64,000 bases of DNA, from positions 124,001-188,000 of the forward strand of contig NZ_DS999545.1 of NCBI RefSeq assembly GCF_000159015.1, given 5' to 3'. The notes below the pieces were generated by a model. It made no database searches and was not told the origin of the DNA. It saw nothing but the letters and a program-made list of their open reading frames with translations. The stretch is from Gleimia coleocanis DSM 15436. GTDB taxonomy: Bacteria > Actinomycetota > Actinomycetes > Actinomycetales > Actinomycetaceae. Position 1 is the stretch's first letter, and every line of letters begins with the position of its first letter. This document shows, piece after piece, positions 33,292-42,529 of this stretch. The translations under genes were made by a program, and so were the position numbers.

Positions 33292-33720
33292 TCAGTGGGA
33301 AAAACGGTAAACATTCGTTTCGCGCTTCACGAAACCACAACGCTGGTACAAACGGTTCGCAGCTTCACGCGTAGGACGAGAAGTTAAATCAACCGTGCGC
33401 GCACCAACCTCAGTGGCGTAAGAAGTAGCCGCTTCAACCAGCTTCTGGCCAGCACCCTGACCACGCGTAGCCTCAGAAACCACCACATCCTCAATCCACG
33501 CACGCAGACCAGTAGGAATCTTGAAAAGTATCAGAGACAACATGCCTTCAATTACGCCGTCATCAGTGCGGAAAACAAACAGTTTCAAACAATCCTGCTC
33601 AACCAGCGCAGCAGTCTCTTCCACAGAAAGTGCCTTACCAGAAGAAGACAACTGAGGCAGCAGACGCGCCATTGCATCAACCAGCTCATCAGAACACTGG
33701 GAAATAAGTTCAACAGACAT
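33292..33720 (-). CDS. GNAT-family N-acetyltransferase
   Basis: 142 aa. Acetyl-CoA motif VVSEATRGQGAGQKLVEAATSYA and C-terminal ANRLYQRCGFVKRETNVYRF typical of small GNAT enzymes. Acceptor substrate unknown. AAGGAA ribosome site upstream; a GGTACGTG repeat (as CACGTACC) lies in the leader. Confidence 0.88.
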   Translation of the reverse strand: MSVELISQCSDELVDAMARLLPQLSSSGKALSVEETAALVEQDCLKLFVFRTDDGVIEGMLSLILFKIPTGLRAWIEDVVVSEATRGQGAGQKLVEAATSYATEVGARTVDLTSRPTREAANRLYQRCGFVKRETNVYRFSH

Positions 33721-33870
33721 TGAAAATTCCTTTCAAAACCCAAACACGTACCTTAATACTAAAGTGTGGATTGTTTGATATGGTGAGTTGATGCGGGCGC
33801 GCCCTCGGAAAATCCTAAAGACACCAGCCGTGGTACAAAGCCCACCAAACGCCCTTTAAGGAAGAGAAAA

Positions 33871-36372
33871 ATGCCAACCGAGCTGCCCACACACGACTTC
33901 ATTCACGTTATCGGCGCCCAAGAAAACAACCTCAAAAACCTGGAAGTACAAATTCCGAAACGAAAACTCACCGTATTCACCGGAGTATCAGGCTCAGGTA
34001 AAAGCTCATTAGTTTTCGACACCATCGCCACAGAATCACAGCGCCTCATCAACGAAACCTACCCCGCTTTCATTCAAGGATTTATGGGCAATCTCAACCG
34101 CCCACACGTCGATGACCTGCGAGGACTCACCCCAGCCATTGTTGTCAGCCAAGAAAAACTCGGCGCCAACGCAAGATCCACCGTCGGAACCGTCACCGAC
34201 GTAAGTACCTTACTGCGTTTAATCTGGGCAAAATTCGGAGTCGTCGCAGAAAACAACACCAAGGTACGTGCTTTGAAAATGAGCAGCCCCAACGCGTTCT
34301 CCTTTAACGTACCTAACGTCAAAGCCAGCGGCGCCATCAAAGTCGAAAAAGGCAAAGATACGAAAACCGAAAAACGTACCTACGAAGTAAATGGTGGAAT
34401 GTGCGCCGACTGCGAAGGACTGGGCGTTGTCAACGACATTGACCTAACTAAAGTATTTAACGTTGAACTATCCCTCAACGACGGAGCAATCACGGTACCG
34501 GGATACACCGCCGACGGCTGGGCCGTACGCTTATACTCTGCCAGTGGATTCTTCCCCGCAGACCAGCCAATTAAGACTTTTACCGCGGAACAGCTGCAGA
34601 CCTTCCTTTACGGCGAGCCTGTAAAAGTAAAGATCGAAAGCATCAACATGACTTACGAAGGGCTGATTCCGAAGCTCCAAAAGTCAATGTTTTCCAAAGA
34701 TATTGAGGGGTTGCAACCGCATATTCGGAAGTTCGTGGAAACGGCAGTTACTTTCGCTCCCTGTCCCGCATGTGAAGGTACGCGTTTGAATCCGGCAGCG
34801 CGCGCAGTCACAGTTGCGGGACTAAATATCGCTCAAGCACACGTGTTGGAAATAACCGATTTATTAGCTTGGGTGCAACAACTGTTGGCAGGAGAAATCG
34901 CGTTAGCTGCGGCTGAGGCTCCGCTTATTTCCGAGGGCGGATTACTTTTAACTAATCTTGCCGAGCAACTGTCTTCCTTTGTGGAAATCGGCTTAGGATA
35001 CCTGTCTTTAGCGCGTTCTGCATCCAGCCTTTCCGGTGGTGAAGCACAGCGAGTAAAGATGATTAGACACTTGCGGTCTGCGTTAACCGACATGACGTAC
35101 GTGTTTGATGAACCCACCGCGGGCTTGCATCCACATGACATTGAACGAATGAAACGAGTTCTGCTGCAGTTACGCGACGCCGGGAATACGGTGTTAGTGA
35201 TTGAACACCGTCCTGAGGTCATTGAGATTGCTGACCATATTATCGACATGGGTCCTGGGGCTGGTAAGCATGGTGGTGAAATCATGTTTGCAGGTACGTT
35301 CTCAGAGTTGCTTGCAGTATCCGACGCAAAAACTTCGCTGGGTACGTCCTTGCCTAATGGAAACCCAAGAAAGGCTGACAGCGCGCAAACATCAGTCACC
35401 AGCCAAGTGCTTTCCCTGCCTTTACAAGTAAAAACCTCAGCACGTACCTTTAGTGAAAAAATCGAATTACGCGGGGTTACAGCGAATAACCTGCGTGGAA
35501 TCGACGTTGACGTACCTTTAGGGGTTTTAACAGCTGTGACGGGTGTAGCCGGTTCTGGAAAGAGTACTCTAATCGGCGCTTTGGTAAGTTCGGGAGCAGC
35601 GCCCTCGGAAATAATCATGGTTGACCAAGGTGCGATTAAAGGATCACGACGTTCCAACCCAGCTACTTACACGGGGGTGTTTGACCCAATCCGCAAAGCC
35701 TTCGCGAAAGCCAGCGGACAAAAACCCGCACTATTTTCAGCAAACTCAGAAGGTGCCTGTGAAACATGTAAAGGTGCGGGAGTAATCTACACGGACTTAG
35801 GATTCATGCAAACAGTGGAAAACCACTGCGAATCCTGCGACGGGCGACGTTTTGACGAAAGCGTCTTGCAATACCATTTGGAAGGTAAAAGTATCGCCGA
35901 CGTATTAGAAATGCCCGCCCAAGAAGCCTTAGAGTTTTTCACGAAAGAAGCAAAAAATCCGGCAGTTTCTAAAGTCTTACAGCGACTGGTGGACGTGGGT
36001 TTAGAATACTTGAGCTTAGGGCAGTCGTTGACCACACTTTCAGGGGGTGAACGTCAGCGGTTAAAACTAGCATCCCAGATGGCTGACAAAGGTGGAATCT
36101 ACGTGCTGGATGAACCGTCAACTGGGTTGCATCTGGCTGATACGCGTAAACTTTTAGCTTTGCTGGACCAACTAGTCGATTCTGGTAAAACCGTGATTGT
36201 CGTAGAGCATAATCTGCACGTAGTTGCTCATGCGGACTGGGTGATTGACCTGGGGCCAGGAGCCGGCCATGAAGGCGGGCAAGTTGTATACGCGGGCACC
36301 GTGTCACAAATGCATGCGGATAAGAACCTGGCAGATCAGTCAAAAACCGCACAATACATACAAAAATACTAA
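33871..36372 (+). CDS. UvrA-like ABC ATPase (UvrA paralogue)
   Basis: 833 aa, shorter than housekeeping UvrA (about 940-950). Two ABC modules: Walker A GVSGSGKSSL and GVAGSGKSTL; signatures LSGGEAQRVKM and LSGGERQRLKL; Walker B FDEPTAGLHP and LDEPSTGLHL; CxxC zinc modules CADCEG, CPACEG, CETCKG/CESCDG. Resembles the UvrA2 or drug-resistance (DrrC-like) branch, involved in tolerance of DNA-binding compounds rather than canonical excision repair; exact role inferred. Several GGTACGT copies lie in the variable linker between the modules (about residues 475-545). Confidence 0.9.
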   Translation: MPTELPTHDFIHVIGAQENNLKNLEVQIPKRKLTVFTGVSGSGKSSLVFDTIATESQRLINETYPAFIQGFMGNLNRPHVDDLRGLTPAIVVSQEKLGANARSTVGTVTDVSTLLRLIWAKFGVVAENNTKVRALKMSSPNAFSFNVPNVKASGAIKVEKGKDTKTEKRTYEVNGGMCADCEGLGVVNDIDLTKVFNVELSLNDGAITVPGYTADGWAVRLYSASGFFPADQPIKTFTAEQLQTFLYGEPVKVKIESINMTYEGLIPKLQKSMFSKDIEGLQPHIRKFVETAVTFAPCPACEGTRLNPAARAVTVAGLNIAQAHVLEITDLLAWVQQLLAGEIALAAAEAPLISEGGLLLTNLAEQLSSFVEIGLGYLSLARSASSLSGGEAQRVKMIRHLRSALTDMTYVFDEPTAGLHPHDIERMKRVLLQLRDAGNTVLVIEHRPEVIEIADHIIDMGPGAGKHGGEIMFAGTFSELLAVSDAKTSLGTSLPNGNPRKADSAQTSVTSQVLSLPLQVKTSARTFSEKIELRGVTANNLRGIDVDVPLGVLTAVTGVAGSGKSTLIGALVSSGAAPSEIIMVDQGAIKGSRRSNPATYTGVFDPIRKAFAKASGQKPALFSANSEGACETCKGAGVIYTDLGFMQTVENHCESCDGRRFDESVLQYHLEGKSIADVLEMPAQEALEFFTKEAKNPAVSKVLQRLVDVGLEYLSLGQSLTTLSGGERQRLKLASQMADKGGIYVLDEPSTGLHLADTRKLLALLDQLVDSGKTVIVVEHNLHVVAHADWVIDLGPGAGHEGGQVVYAGTVSQMHADKNLADQSKTAQYIQKY

Positions 36373-36383
36373 AAAATAACAAA

Positions 36384-36450
36384 GGTACGTGCTTAGAGTT
36401 TTCGCCGGAATCACAAGGAAAAACGAATGCGAAAACCTAAGCACGTACCT
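36384..36450. terminator. Bidirectional terminator with GGTACGTGCTTAG arms
   Basis: GGTACGTGCTTAG..TTTTCGC (from 36384) pairs with GCGAAAA..TAAGCACGTACC (to 36450), between convergent UvrA-like and LysE genes. Confidence 0.75.
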
Positions 36451-36467
36451 TTAACATTTTTGTGGAT

Positions 36468-37151
36468 TCACACAACTAACAAAATAGCTAAAACCACAAA
36501 AAGCGCGCCAAGTAAGGTATCTACAGGATGTTTTACCCGCTCATACCCAGCAATAAATTTCGGGTTTGACGCAACCGTAGCTACCAAGGCAAACCAATTA
36601 AAAGAAATCGTCACCATGGTAAGGCCCAAGATAGCGCCCTCGGAAAAATAAATCTGCGCAGGCAACATGGAAGCAAAAAGTGAGGAATAAAAAATAATAG
36701 CTTTCGGATTACCTATGGTAGTAGTGACAAAGCCCAGCCAAGCGGATCGGTAGGCAGGCATGCGGGAATTCCCATTAGGGTGCGCAACAGAATCTGCAGA
36801 TTCTCGAGGGCGGTCACTTTCACCTGCCGACACTGCTGAACCCGCGGGGTTATACACGCTGCGGTAAAGTCCCCAGAGGATGCGTAACCCAAAATAAAAC
36901 AGCAGGGCAGCCCCACCTAAACGCGTGAACGTACCTAATGCGGGGTACGTGTTTAGTAGCGTAGCTAATCCTGCCATGGTGGCAATAATCCACAGGCTGG
37001 TGCCGAAAGCAATACCAGCGGCGGTGGCGTACCCATTTTTGCGACCGTAGTTAAGGGAAGCGCGTAAGACGGTGAGGAAATCAGGTCCCGGGGAAATCAC
37101 TGCCACGGTGAATGCAGTGAGGATAGCAACCCACGTAGAAAAAGTCAGCAA
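36468..37151 (-). CDS. LysE/RhtB-family amino-acid exporter
   Basis: 227 aa with about six helices. N-terminal VAVISPGPDFLTVLRASLNYGRKNGYATAAGIAFG and FVTTTIGNPKAIIFYSSLF are family signatures. Exports amino acids or derivatives; substrate unknown. An unusually long hydrophilic loop (about 115-145) contains the motif-encoded SDRPRES (GAGGGCG repeat). Confidence 0.9.
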   Translation of the reverse strand: MLTFSTWVAILTAFTVAVISPGPDFLTVLRASLNYGRKNGYATAAGIAFGTSLWIIATMAGLATLLNTYPALGTFTRLGGAALLFYFGLRILWGLYRSVYNPAGSAVSAGESDRPRESADSVAHPNGNSRMPAYRSAWLGFVTTTIGNPKAIIFYSSLFASMLPAQIYFSEGAILGLTMVTISFNWFALVATVASNPKFIAGYERVKHPVDTLLGALFVVLAILLVV

Positions 37152-37424
37152 GGTACGTCCTTTCGAAAACCACTCTCAGAATAGCTTAAAAACCGGAGAA
37201 AACTCTAAGCACGTACCTATAAGAAAGAACCTGAGGATAAGCACGTATCTGAATGTTGTAAAGCTGCGGGAGCGCATGAAATGCAATGACGTACCTGCGG
37301 GTAGAAACATTCCAAGGAATGGGAAGGGATATAAAAGAAAACCATAGAATGCGACAATAAAACTGGTTCCCGCTGGCACAACGGTAGGGAACATACTGTC
37401 TGACTGTTCCCAGAAAGATCACTC
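37152..37424. other. Repeat-rich intergenic region
   Basis: 273 bp without a gene I can support. It contains GGTACGT (37153), two CACGTA(C/T)C copies (37208, 37241) and ACGTACC (37289), plus the divergent promoters of lysE-type and purD-purC genes. AATTGC..GGAATG repeats (ATTCCAAGGAATGGGAAGG) are seen, of unknown meaning. Confidence 0.5.
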
Positions 37425-39617
37425 ATGAAAATCCTGCTACTTGGATCTGGAGGCCGGGAGCACGCCCTGGCTCGTGCAATCACTAAAAACGTTAACCACG
37501 AACTTTACTGCGCACCGGGCAATCCCGGAACCGCAGCATTGGGAGTAAATGTTGCGTTAAAGGAAACTGACCCTCAGGCAGTTACTGCTTGGGCTGTGGA
37601 AAACCAGGTCGATCTGGTGGTAGTTGGTCCAGAAGCTCCTCTCATTGCGGGCGTAGCCGATGCAGTGCGCGCCGCGGGTATTCCAGTGTTCGGTCCAGAC
37701 CAGGCAGCTGCGCAGCTGGAAGGTTCTAAGTCTTTCGCTAAAGAAATCATGGCTGCTGCTGGAGTGAAAACTGCGGGCTCGATTACCTGCCGTACCCAGG
37801 CAGAAGTTGATGCCGCGATCAAGTCTTTCAACCCGCCCTATGTAGTTAAAAATGATGGCTTAGCAGCTGGTAAAGGCGTGGTAGTTACTGAAGATTTTGA
37901 TGCTGCTTTGGCGCACGCTTACGCCTGTGTGGAAGCTGATGGTGGCGCAGTTGTTTTTGAAGAATACTTGGCTGGTCCAGAAGTTTCCCTGTTCTGCATT
38001 TCTGATGGTAAGACGGTTGTTCCTTTGCAACCAGCGCAGGACTTTAAGCGTATTTTTGCTGGAGACCAGGGGTCAAACACGGGTGGTATGGGCGCTTATT
38101 CGCCGCTTCCTTGGCTTCCAGACGGATTCGTAGCTGAAGTTGTAGCTGAAGTAGCGCAGCCGGTAATTACGGAAATGGCTCGTCGCGGAACTCCGTTTGT
38201 GGGTTTGCTCTACTGTGGTTTGGTTTGTACGGCAAAGGGCACGCAGGTTATTGAGTTCAACGCGCGTTTTGGTGATCCTGAAACCCAGATTGTCCTGCCA
38301 TTGTTGGAAACTCCATTGGCTGACGTGCTTTACGCTGCGGCAACCGGTACTTTAGCTGATTTACCTGTTTTGCAGTGGTCTCACAAGGTTGGCGTCGGCG
38401 TTGTTATGGCGGCTCCTGGTTACCCGGGCGCGATTACTACGGGTGCTGCGATTAGTGGCGTGGACGTGGCAGATGCCCGTGAGGACGTGCAGATTGTCGT
38501 GGCGGGCGCTCGCGGTGAGTATCCTGCTGGTTTGGAAACTTCCGGTGGGCGTGTTTTCACTGTGTGTGCGCAGGCGGATGATTTGGTTGCTGCCCGTGAG
38601 TTGGCGTATGCGGCGGTTTCGGATATTGCTTTCGAGGGCGCTCAATTCCGTGCTGATATTGCATTGAAGGCTGCTAATGGGGAAATCTCTGTTCCTGAAC
38701 CGGCCTGTGGTTGCAACTGTTCCGCAAATGAAACGAAGGTACGTGTTTGGCCTTATCCGGTTGTGGAGGTGCCTGGTTGGACGCATGTTTCTCAGGGTAA
38801 GGTCCGTGACTTGTATGTTAATGACGAGGATGATTCCCTGCTGCTGGTAGTGGCGTCGGACCGTATTTCTGCTTATGACTATGTGTTGGATACTCCGATT
38901 CCTGATAAGGGTAAGATTCTGACTCAGCTTTCTGCGTGGTGGTTTGAGCAGTTAGGTGTTGAGAACCATGTGGTTTCTTTGGATGTGCCTGAAGTGGTTG
39001 CGGGTCGGGCTATGATTTGTCGTCGCCTGTCTATGTATCCGGTTGAGTGTGTGGCGCGTGGTTATCTGACTGGTTCAGGCCTGAAAGAGTACCGTGAGTC
39101 GCAGTCAGTTTGTGGAGTGAGCCTGCCAGCTGGTTTAACTGAGGCTTCTGTGCTTCCGGAACCGATTTTTACTCCCGCGGCTAAGGCTGAGGTGGGGGAG
39201 CATGATGAGAATGTTTCCTTCGAGCGGGTTGTGGAAATGGTTGGGCCTGAGGTGGCTGAGTCTTTGCGGGCAGCGACTTTAGAGGTTTATTCTAAGGCGG
39301 CGGCTATTGCTGCTGAGCGGGGCATTATTTTGGCTGATACTAAGTTTGAGTTCGGGCATATTGATGGTCGTTTGATTTTGGGCGATGAGGTTTTGACTCC
39401 GGATTCTTCTCGTTTCTGGCCGGCTGATCAGTGGGTTGAGGGTCAGGTGACTCCTTCTTTTGATAAGCAGTATGTGCGTGACTGGTTGGTTTCTGATGGG
39501 GCTGGTTGGGATCGTCAGTCTACTCCGCCGGCTTTGCCTGCTGAGGTTGTGGAGGCGACTCGGGCTCGTTATGTGGAGGCTTTTGAGAAGCTGACGGGGC
39601 GTGTGTTCCAGGCTTGA
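37425..39617 (+). CDS. purD-purC: Bifunctional GAR synthetase - SAICAR synthase (PurD-PurC fusion)
   Basis: 730 aa in one frame. Residues 1-425 are PurD (phosphoribosylamine-glycine ligase): MKILLLGSGGREHALA, VVKNDGLAAGKGV, GSNTGGMGAYSP, FNARFGDPETQ. Residues about 445-730 are PurC (SAICAR synthase): SQGKVRDLYVNDEDDSLLLVVASDRISAYD, ECVARGYLTGSG, LADTKFEFG. The 20-residue linker has a Cys-rich patch (ACGCNCSANE) and its DNA carries a GGTACGTGTTTGG repeat. These are steps 2 and 8 of purine synthesis. Codon endings drift strongly to G/T towards the 3' end. Confidence 0.95.
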   Translation: MKILLLGSGGREHALARAITKNVNHELYCAPGNPGTAALGVNVALKETDPQAVTAWAVENQVDLVVVGPEAPLIAGVADAVRAAGIPVFGPDQAAAQLEGSKSFAKEIMAAAGVKTAGSITCRTQAEVDAAIKSFNPPYVVKNDGLAAGKGVVVTEDFDAALAHAYACVEADGGAVVFEEYLAGPEVSLFCISDGKTVVPLQPAQDFKRIFAGDQGSNTGGMGAYSPLPWLPDGFVAEVVAEVAQPVITEMARRGTPFVGLLYCGLVCTAKGTQVIEFNARFGDPETQIVLPLLETPLADVLYAAATGTLADLPVLQWSHKVGVGVVMAAPGYPGAITTGAAISGVDVADAREDVQIVVAGARGEYPAGLETSGGRVFTVCAQADDLVAARELAYAAVSDIAFEGAQFRADIALKAANGEISVPEPACGCNCSANETKVRVWPYPVVEVPGWTHVSQGKVRDLYVNDEDDSLLLVVASDRISAYDYVLDTPIPDKGKILTQLSAWWFEQLGVENHVVSLDVPEVVAGRAMICRRLSMYPVECVARGYLTGSGLKEYRESQSVCGVSLPAGLTEASVLPEPIFTPAAKAEVGEHDENVSFERVVEMVGPEVAESLRAATLEVYSKAAAIAAERGIILADTKFEFGHIDGRLILGDEVLTPDSSRFWPADQWVEGQVTPSFDKQYVRDWLVSDGAGWDRQSTPPALPAEVVEATRARYVEAFEKLTGRVFQA

Positions 39618-39644
39618 TTTAGTTATTAACTATTTTTAGTTGAG

Positions 39645-39705
39645 GGTACGTGCTTGTGTTTTGGCGTGGGTTTTCTGCGCGAAAACACAAGCACGTACCT
39701 TTATT
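39645..39705 (+). terminator. Terminator with GGTACGTGCTTGTG arms
   Basis: GGTACGTGCTTGTGTTTT (from 39645) pairs with GAAAACACAAGCACGTACC (ends 39699), then TTTATTTATTTT. Ends the purine gene. Confidence 0.88.
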
Positions 39706-39765
39706 TATTTTGGGGGTGGGGAGTTTTGCTTGGAATATTAGGGTTTTCGAGGGCGGAAAATAAAA

Positions 39766-39877
39766 GTTGAGCGTAATCTGCTCAACTTTTAGATTTATAA
39801 ATTGACAGCGTAACTAAACTGCGTAAACTTGAGTATGTAAAGCTCAAGTACGAAAACTTGAGCAGGATAGACTCAAG
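39766..39877 (+). promoter_or_regulatory. dnaK promoter with three HspR/HAIR sites
   Basis: HAIR elements: CTTGAGT-N7-GCTCAAG (39828-39848), CTTGAGC-N7-ACTCAAG (39857-39877) and a weaker GTTGAGC-N7-GCTCAAC (39766-39786). The consensus CTTGAGT-N7-ACTCAAG is the established HspR site. A -35 TTGACA (39802) and -10 TAAACT (39824) overlap the first strong site. The repressor is encoded at 43621. Confidence 0.9.
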
Positions 39878-39949
39878 AATGGCATTCATAATCCGCCCTC
39901 GGAAATATAACGAGCAAAACGGAAAATGCCCCAAAATAGGAGGACAGTA

Positions 39950-41809
39950 ATGGGACGTGCAGTAGGCATTGACCTCGGTACCACCAACTCAGCAATCGCA
40001 ACCCTCGAAGGTGGCGAACCAACCATCATCGCCAACGCAGAAGGTATGCGCACCACCCCTTCCGTAGTAGCATTCTCCAAGACCGGTGAAGTCCTGGTCG
40101 GCGAAATCGCAAAGCGTCAGGCAGTCACTAACGTTGACCGCACCATCATGTCCGTAAAGCGCCACATGGGCACTGACTGGACCATGGCAGTAGACGACAA
40201 AAAATACACCGCAGAAGAAATCTCTGCACGCATCCTTTCCAAGCTAAAGCGTGACGCCGAAGAATACCTGGGCGAACCAGTAACCGACGCAGTAATCACC
40301 GTACCTGCATACTTCAACGACGCTGAACGTCAGGCAACCAAGGACGCAGGTGCAATCGCCGGTTTGAACGTAACCCGTATTGTTAACGAACCAACCGCAG
40401 CGGCACTGGCATACGGCCTGGCAAAGGGTAAGGAAGACGAACTCATCCTGGTATTCGACCTGGGTGGCGGTACCTTCGACGTATCCCTGCTCGAAATCGG
40501 CAAGGACACCGAAGATGATTCCACCTTCTCCACCATCGAAGTACGTGCAACCTCTGGTGACAACCGCCTGGGCGGCGACGACTGGGACCGCGCAATCGTA
40601 AACTGGCTGGTAATCCAGGTAAAGGCAAAGACCGGTAACGACCTGTCTAAGGACCCAGTAGCAATGCAGCGTCTGCGCGACGCAGCAGAACAGGCAAAGA
40701 AGGAACTCTCCTCTTCCACCTCCACCAACATCTCCCTGCAGTACCTAACCATGGTTGATGGCGTCCCAGTACACCTGGATGAAACCCTCACCCGCGCAAA
40801 GTTCGAAGAAATGACTGCCGACCTGCTGGAACGTACCAAGGCTCCATTCCATGCAGTAATCCGTGACGCAGGCATTTCCGTAAACGACATTGACCACGTA
40901 ATCCTGGTTGGTGGCTCCACCCGTATGCCAGCAGTTACCGAAGTTGTAAAGCAGCTGACCGGCGGTAAGGAACCATCCAAGTCCGTTAACCCAGATGAAG
41001 TTGTAGCAATGGGTGCAGCTCTGCAGGCTGGCGTTATCCAGGGTGACCGTAAGGACGTTCTCTTGATTGACGTCACCCCACTGTCCCTCGGTATCGAAAC
41101 CAAGGGTGGCTTCATGACTAAGCTGATTGACCGCAACACCGCGATTCCAACTAAGTCCACTGAAATCTTCTCTACCGCAGAAGACAACCAGCCATCCGTA
41201 CTGATCCAGGTATTCCAGGGTGAACGCGAGTTCGCACGCGACAACAAGCCACTGGGCACCTTCGAACTGTCCGGCATTGCCCCAGCACCACGCGGCATCC
41301 CACAGATCGAAGTTACCTTCGACATCGATGCAAACGGTATCGTACACGTATCCGCAAAGGACCTGGGTACTGGCAAGGAACAGTCCATGACCATCACCGG
41401 TGGATCCGGCCTGGCAAAGGACGAAATCGACCGCATGGTTAAGGAAGCAGAAGCACACGCTGAAGAAGACAAGCAGCGCCGTGAAGAAGCTGAACTGCGC
41501 AACACTGCAGAGCAGACCGTTTACGCAATGGAAAAGGTTCTTAAGGACGAAGCTGAAAAGATTTCTGACGAAACCGCCACCGCTGTGAAGGCAGACGTTG
41601 ACGCTCTGAAGGAAGCCTTGGCAGGTACCGACGTGGCAGCAGTTCGCGCTGGCTTGGAAAAGCTCAACGAATCCGGCATGAAGATCGGCCAGGAAGTTTA
41701 CGCAGCATCTCAGGCGCAGCAGGCAGCTGCAGGTGATACTTCCGAGGGCGCTCAGTCTGAAGACGACGTGATTGACGCGGAAATCATCGACGAAGACGAA
41801 TCTAAGTAA
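39950..41809 (+). CDS. dnaK: Chaperone DnaK (Hsp70)
   Basis: 619 aa from ATG 39950 preceded by AGGAGG; an upstream in-frame ATG is excluded by this. ATPase domain [42 protein letters not shown]; substrate-binding domain from [14 protein letters not shown]; acidic C-terminal tail. Folds proteins with GrpE and DnaJ. Codons strongly optimised (C-ending), indicating high expression. The variable tail contains a GAGGGCG repeat encoding SEGAQ. Confidence 0.98.
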   Translation: MGRAVGIDLGTTNSAIATLEGGEPTIIANAEGMRTTPSVVAFSKTGEVLVGEIAKRQAVTNVDRTIMSVKRHMGTDWTMAVDDKKYTAEEISARILSKLKRDAEEYLGEPVTDAVITVPAYFNDAERQATKDAGAIAGLNVTRIVNEPTAAALAYGLAKGKEDELILVFDLGGGTFDVSLLEIGKDTEDDSTFSTIEVRATSGDNRLGGDDWDRAIVNWLVIQVKAKTGNDLSKDPVAMQRLRDAAEQAKKELSSSTSTNISLQYLTMVDGVPVHLDETLTRAKFEEMTADLLERTKAPFHAVIRDAGISVNDIDHVILVGGSTRMPAVTEVVKQLTGGKEPSKSVNPDEVVAMGAALQAGVIQGDRKDVLLIDVTPLSLGIETKGGFMTKLIDRNTAIPTKSTEIFSTAEDNQPSVLIQVFQGEREFARDNKPLGTFELSGIAPAPRGIPQIEVTFDIDANGIVHVSAKDLGTGKEQSMTITGGSGLAKDEIDRMVKEAEAHAEEDKQRREEAELRNTAEQTVYAMEKVLKDEAEKISDETATAVKADVDALKEALAGTDVAAVRAGLEKLNESGMKIGQEVYAASQAQQAAAGDTSEGAQSEDDVIDAEIIDEDESK

Positions 41810-41833
41810 CAGCTTAGAAACTGATCGTTAAAG

Positions 41834-41871
41834 GCACGTGTGGGGGCGGACTACTCCGCCCCCACACGTGC
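41834..41871 (+). other. Strong intercistronic hairpin between dnaK and grpE
   Basis: Perfect 17-bp stem GCACGTGTGGGGGCGGA / TCCGCCCCCACACGTGC with CTAC loop and no T-tract. Probably stabilises or attenuates the dnaK message so that less grpE-dnaJ-hspR is made. Confidence 0.7.
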
Positions 41872-41897
41872 AATCACACAGAAAATAGGATGTAACC

Positions 41898-42503
41898 GTG
41901 GAAAACACCCCAGAAAATAACCTGCCTGAAGAACCAGTAACCTCGGCAGAGAACCCTGCACCAGCAGAAAACAACGAAGACTTAACGCATTTGGAAGCCC
42001 AGCTAGCCGACGTTGAAGTACCTGAACTAGCAGAACTCACTCCAGAAGCTGAGCTGGAAGCTTTGCGCGCGGAAAATGCGCAGCTTAACGACGATTTAGC
42101 TCGTTCTCGCGCTGACTACTATAACCTTGATCAGCAGTACAACAACTACGTACGCCGTTCAAAAACTGAACAGTTAAGCGCAAAACAAGTGGGTAAAGCC
42201 GACGTGGTAGAGGCTATGCTGAGCGTCCTCGACGATATTGAAGCCGCCCGCCAGGCAGGTGACTTGACTGACGGACCATTTGCTTCGATTGCTGCCAAAC
42301 TAGAACAGGTTTTAGAAAATCGTTACGCATTCAAGCGTTTCGGTGTAGCTGGCGACCCATTCGACCCACAGTTCCACGAAGCGGTAATGGCAACCCCAGC
42401 TGAGGTTGAAGTAGAAACCGTGCTGCAAGTAGTTCAGTCCGGCTACCAGCTGGGAGATACGGTGTTACGCCCAGCTAAGGTTATTGTCGCTAACCCCCAG
42501 TAG
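41898..42503 (+). CDS. grpE: Nucleotide exchange factor GrpE
   Basis: 201 aa from GTG 41898 with AGGA upstream. Acidic disordered N-terminus, long coiled coil (ELEALRAENAQLNDDLARSRADYYNL), then the GrpE head (KRFGVAGDPFDPQFHEAVM, YQLGDTVLRPAKVIVANPQ). Releases ADP from DnaK. Second gene of the heat-shock operon. Confidence 0.95.
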   Translation: MENTPENNLPEEPVTSAENPAPAENNEDLTHLEAQLADVEVPELAELTPEAELEALRAENAQLNDDLARSRADYYNLDQQYNNYVRRSKTEQLSAKQVGKADVVEAMLSVLDDIEAARQAGDLTDGPFASIAAKLEQVLENRYAFKRFGVAGDPFDPQFHEAVMATPAEVEVETVLQVVQSGYQLGDTVLRPAKVIVANPQ

Positions 42504-42529
42504 TTTAAGTATTTTTTTAAGGAACACAC

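Noticed and set aside
34833-35657. 274-aa antisense frame opposite the UvrA-like gene
   Set aside because: Shadow of a conserved gene with clear motifs on the other strand.
40330-41505. Long antisense frames opposite dnaK (up to 391 aa)
   Set aside because: Produced by the biased codons of a highly expressed gene; no start signal, low-complexity composition.
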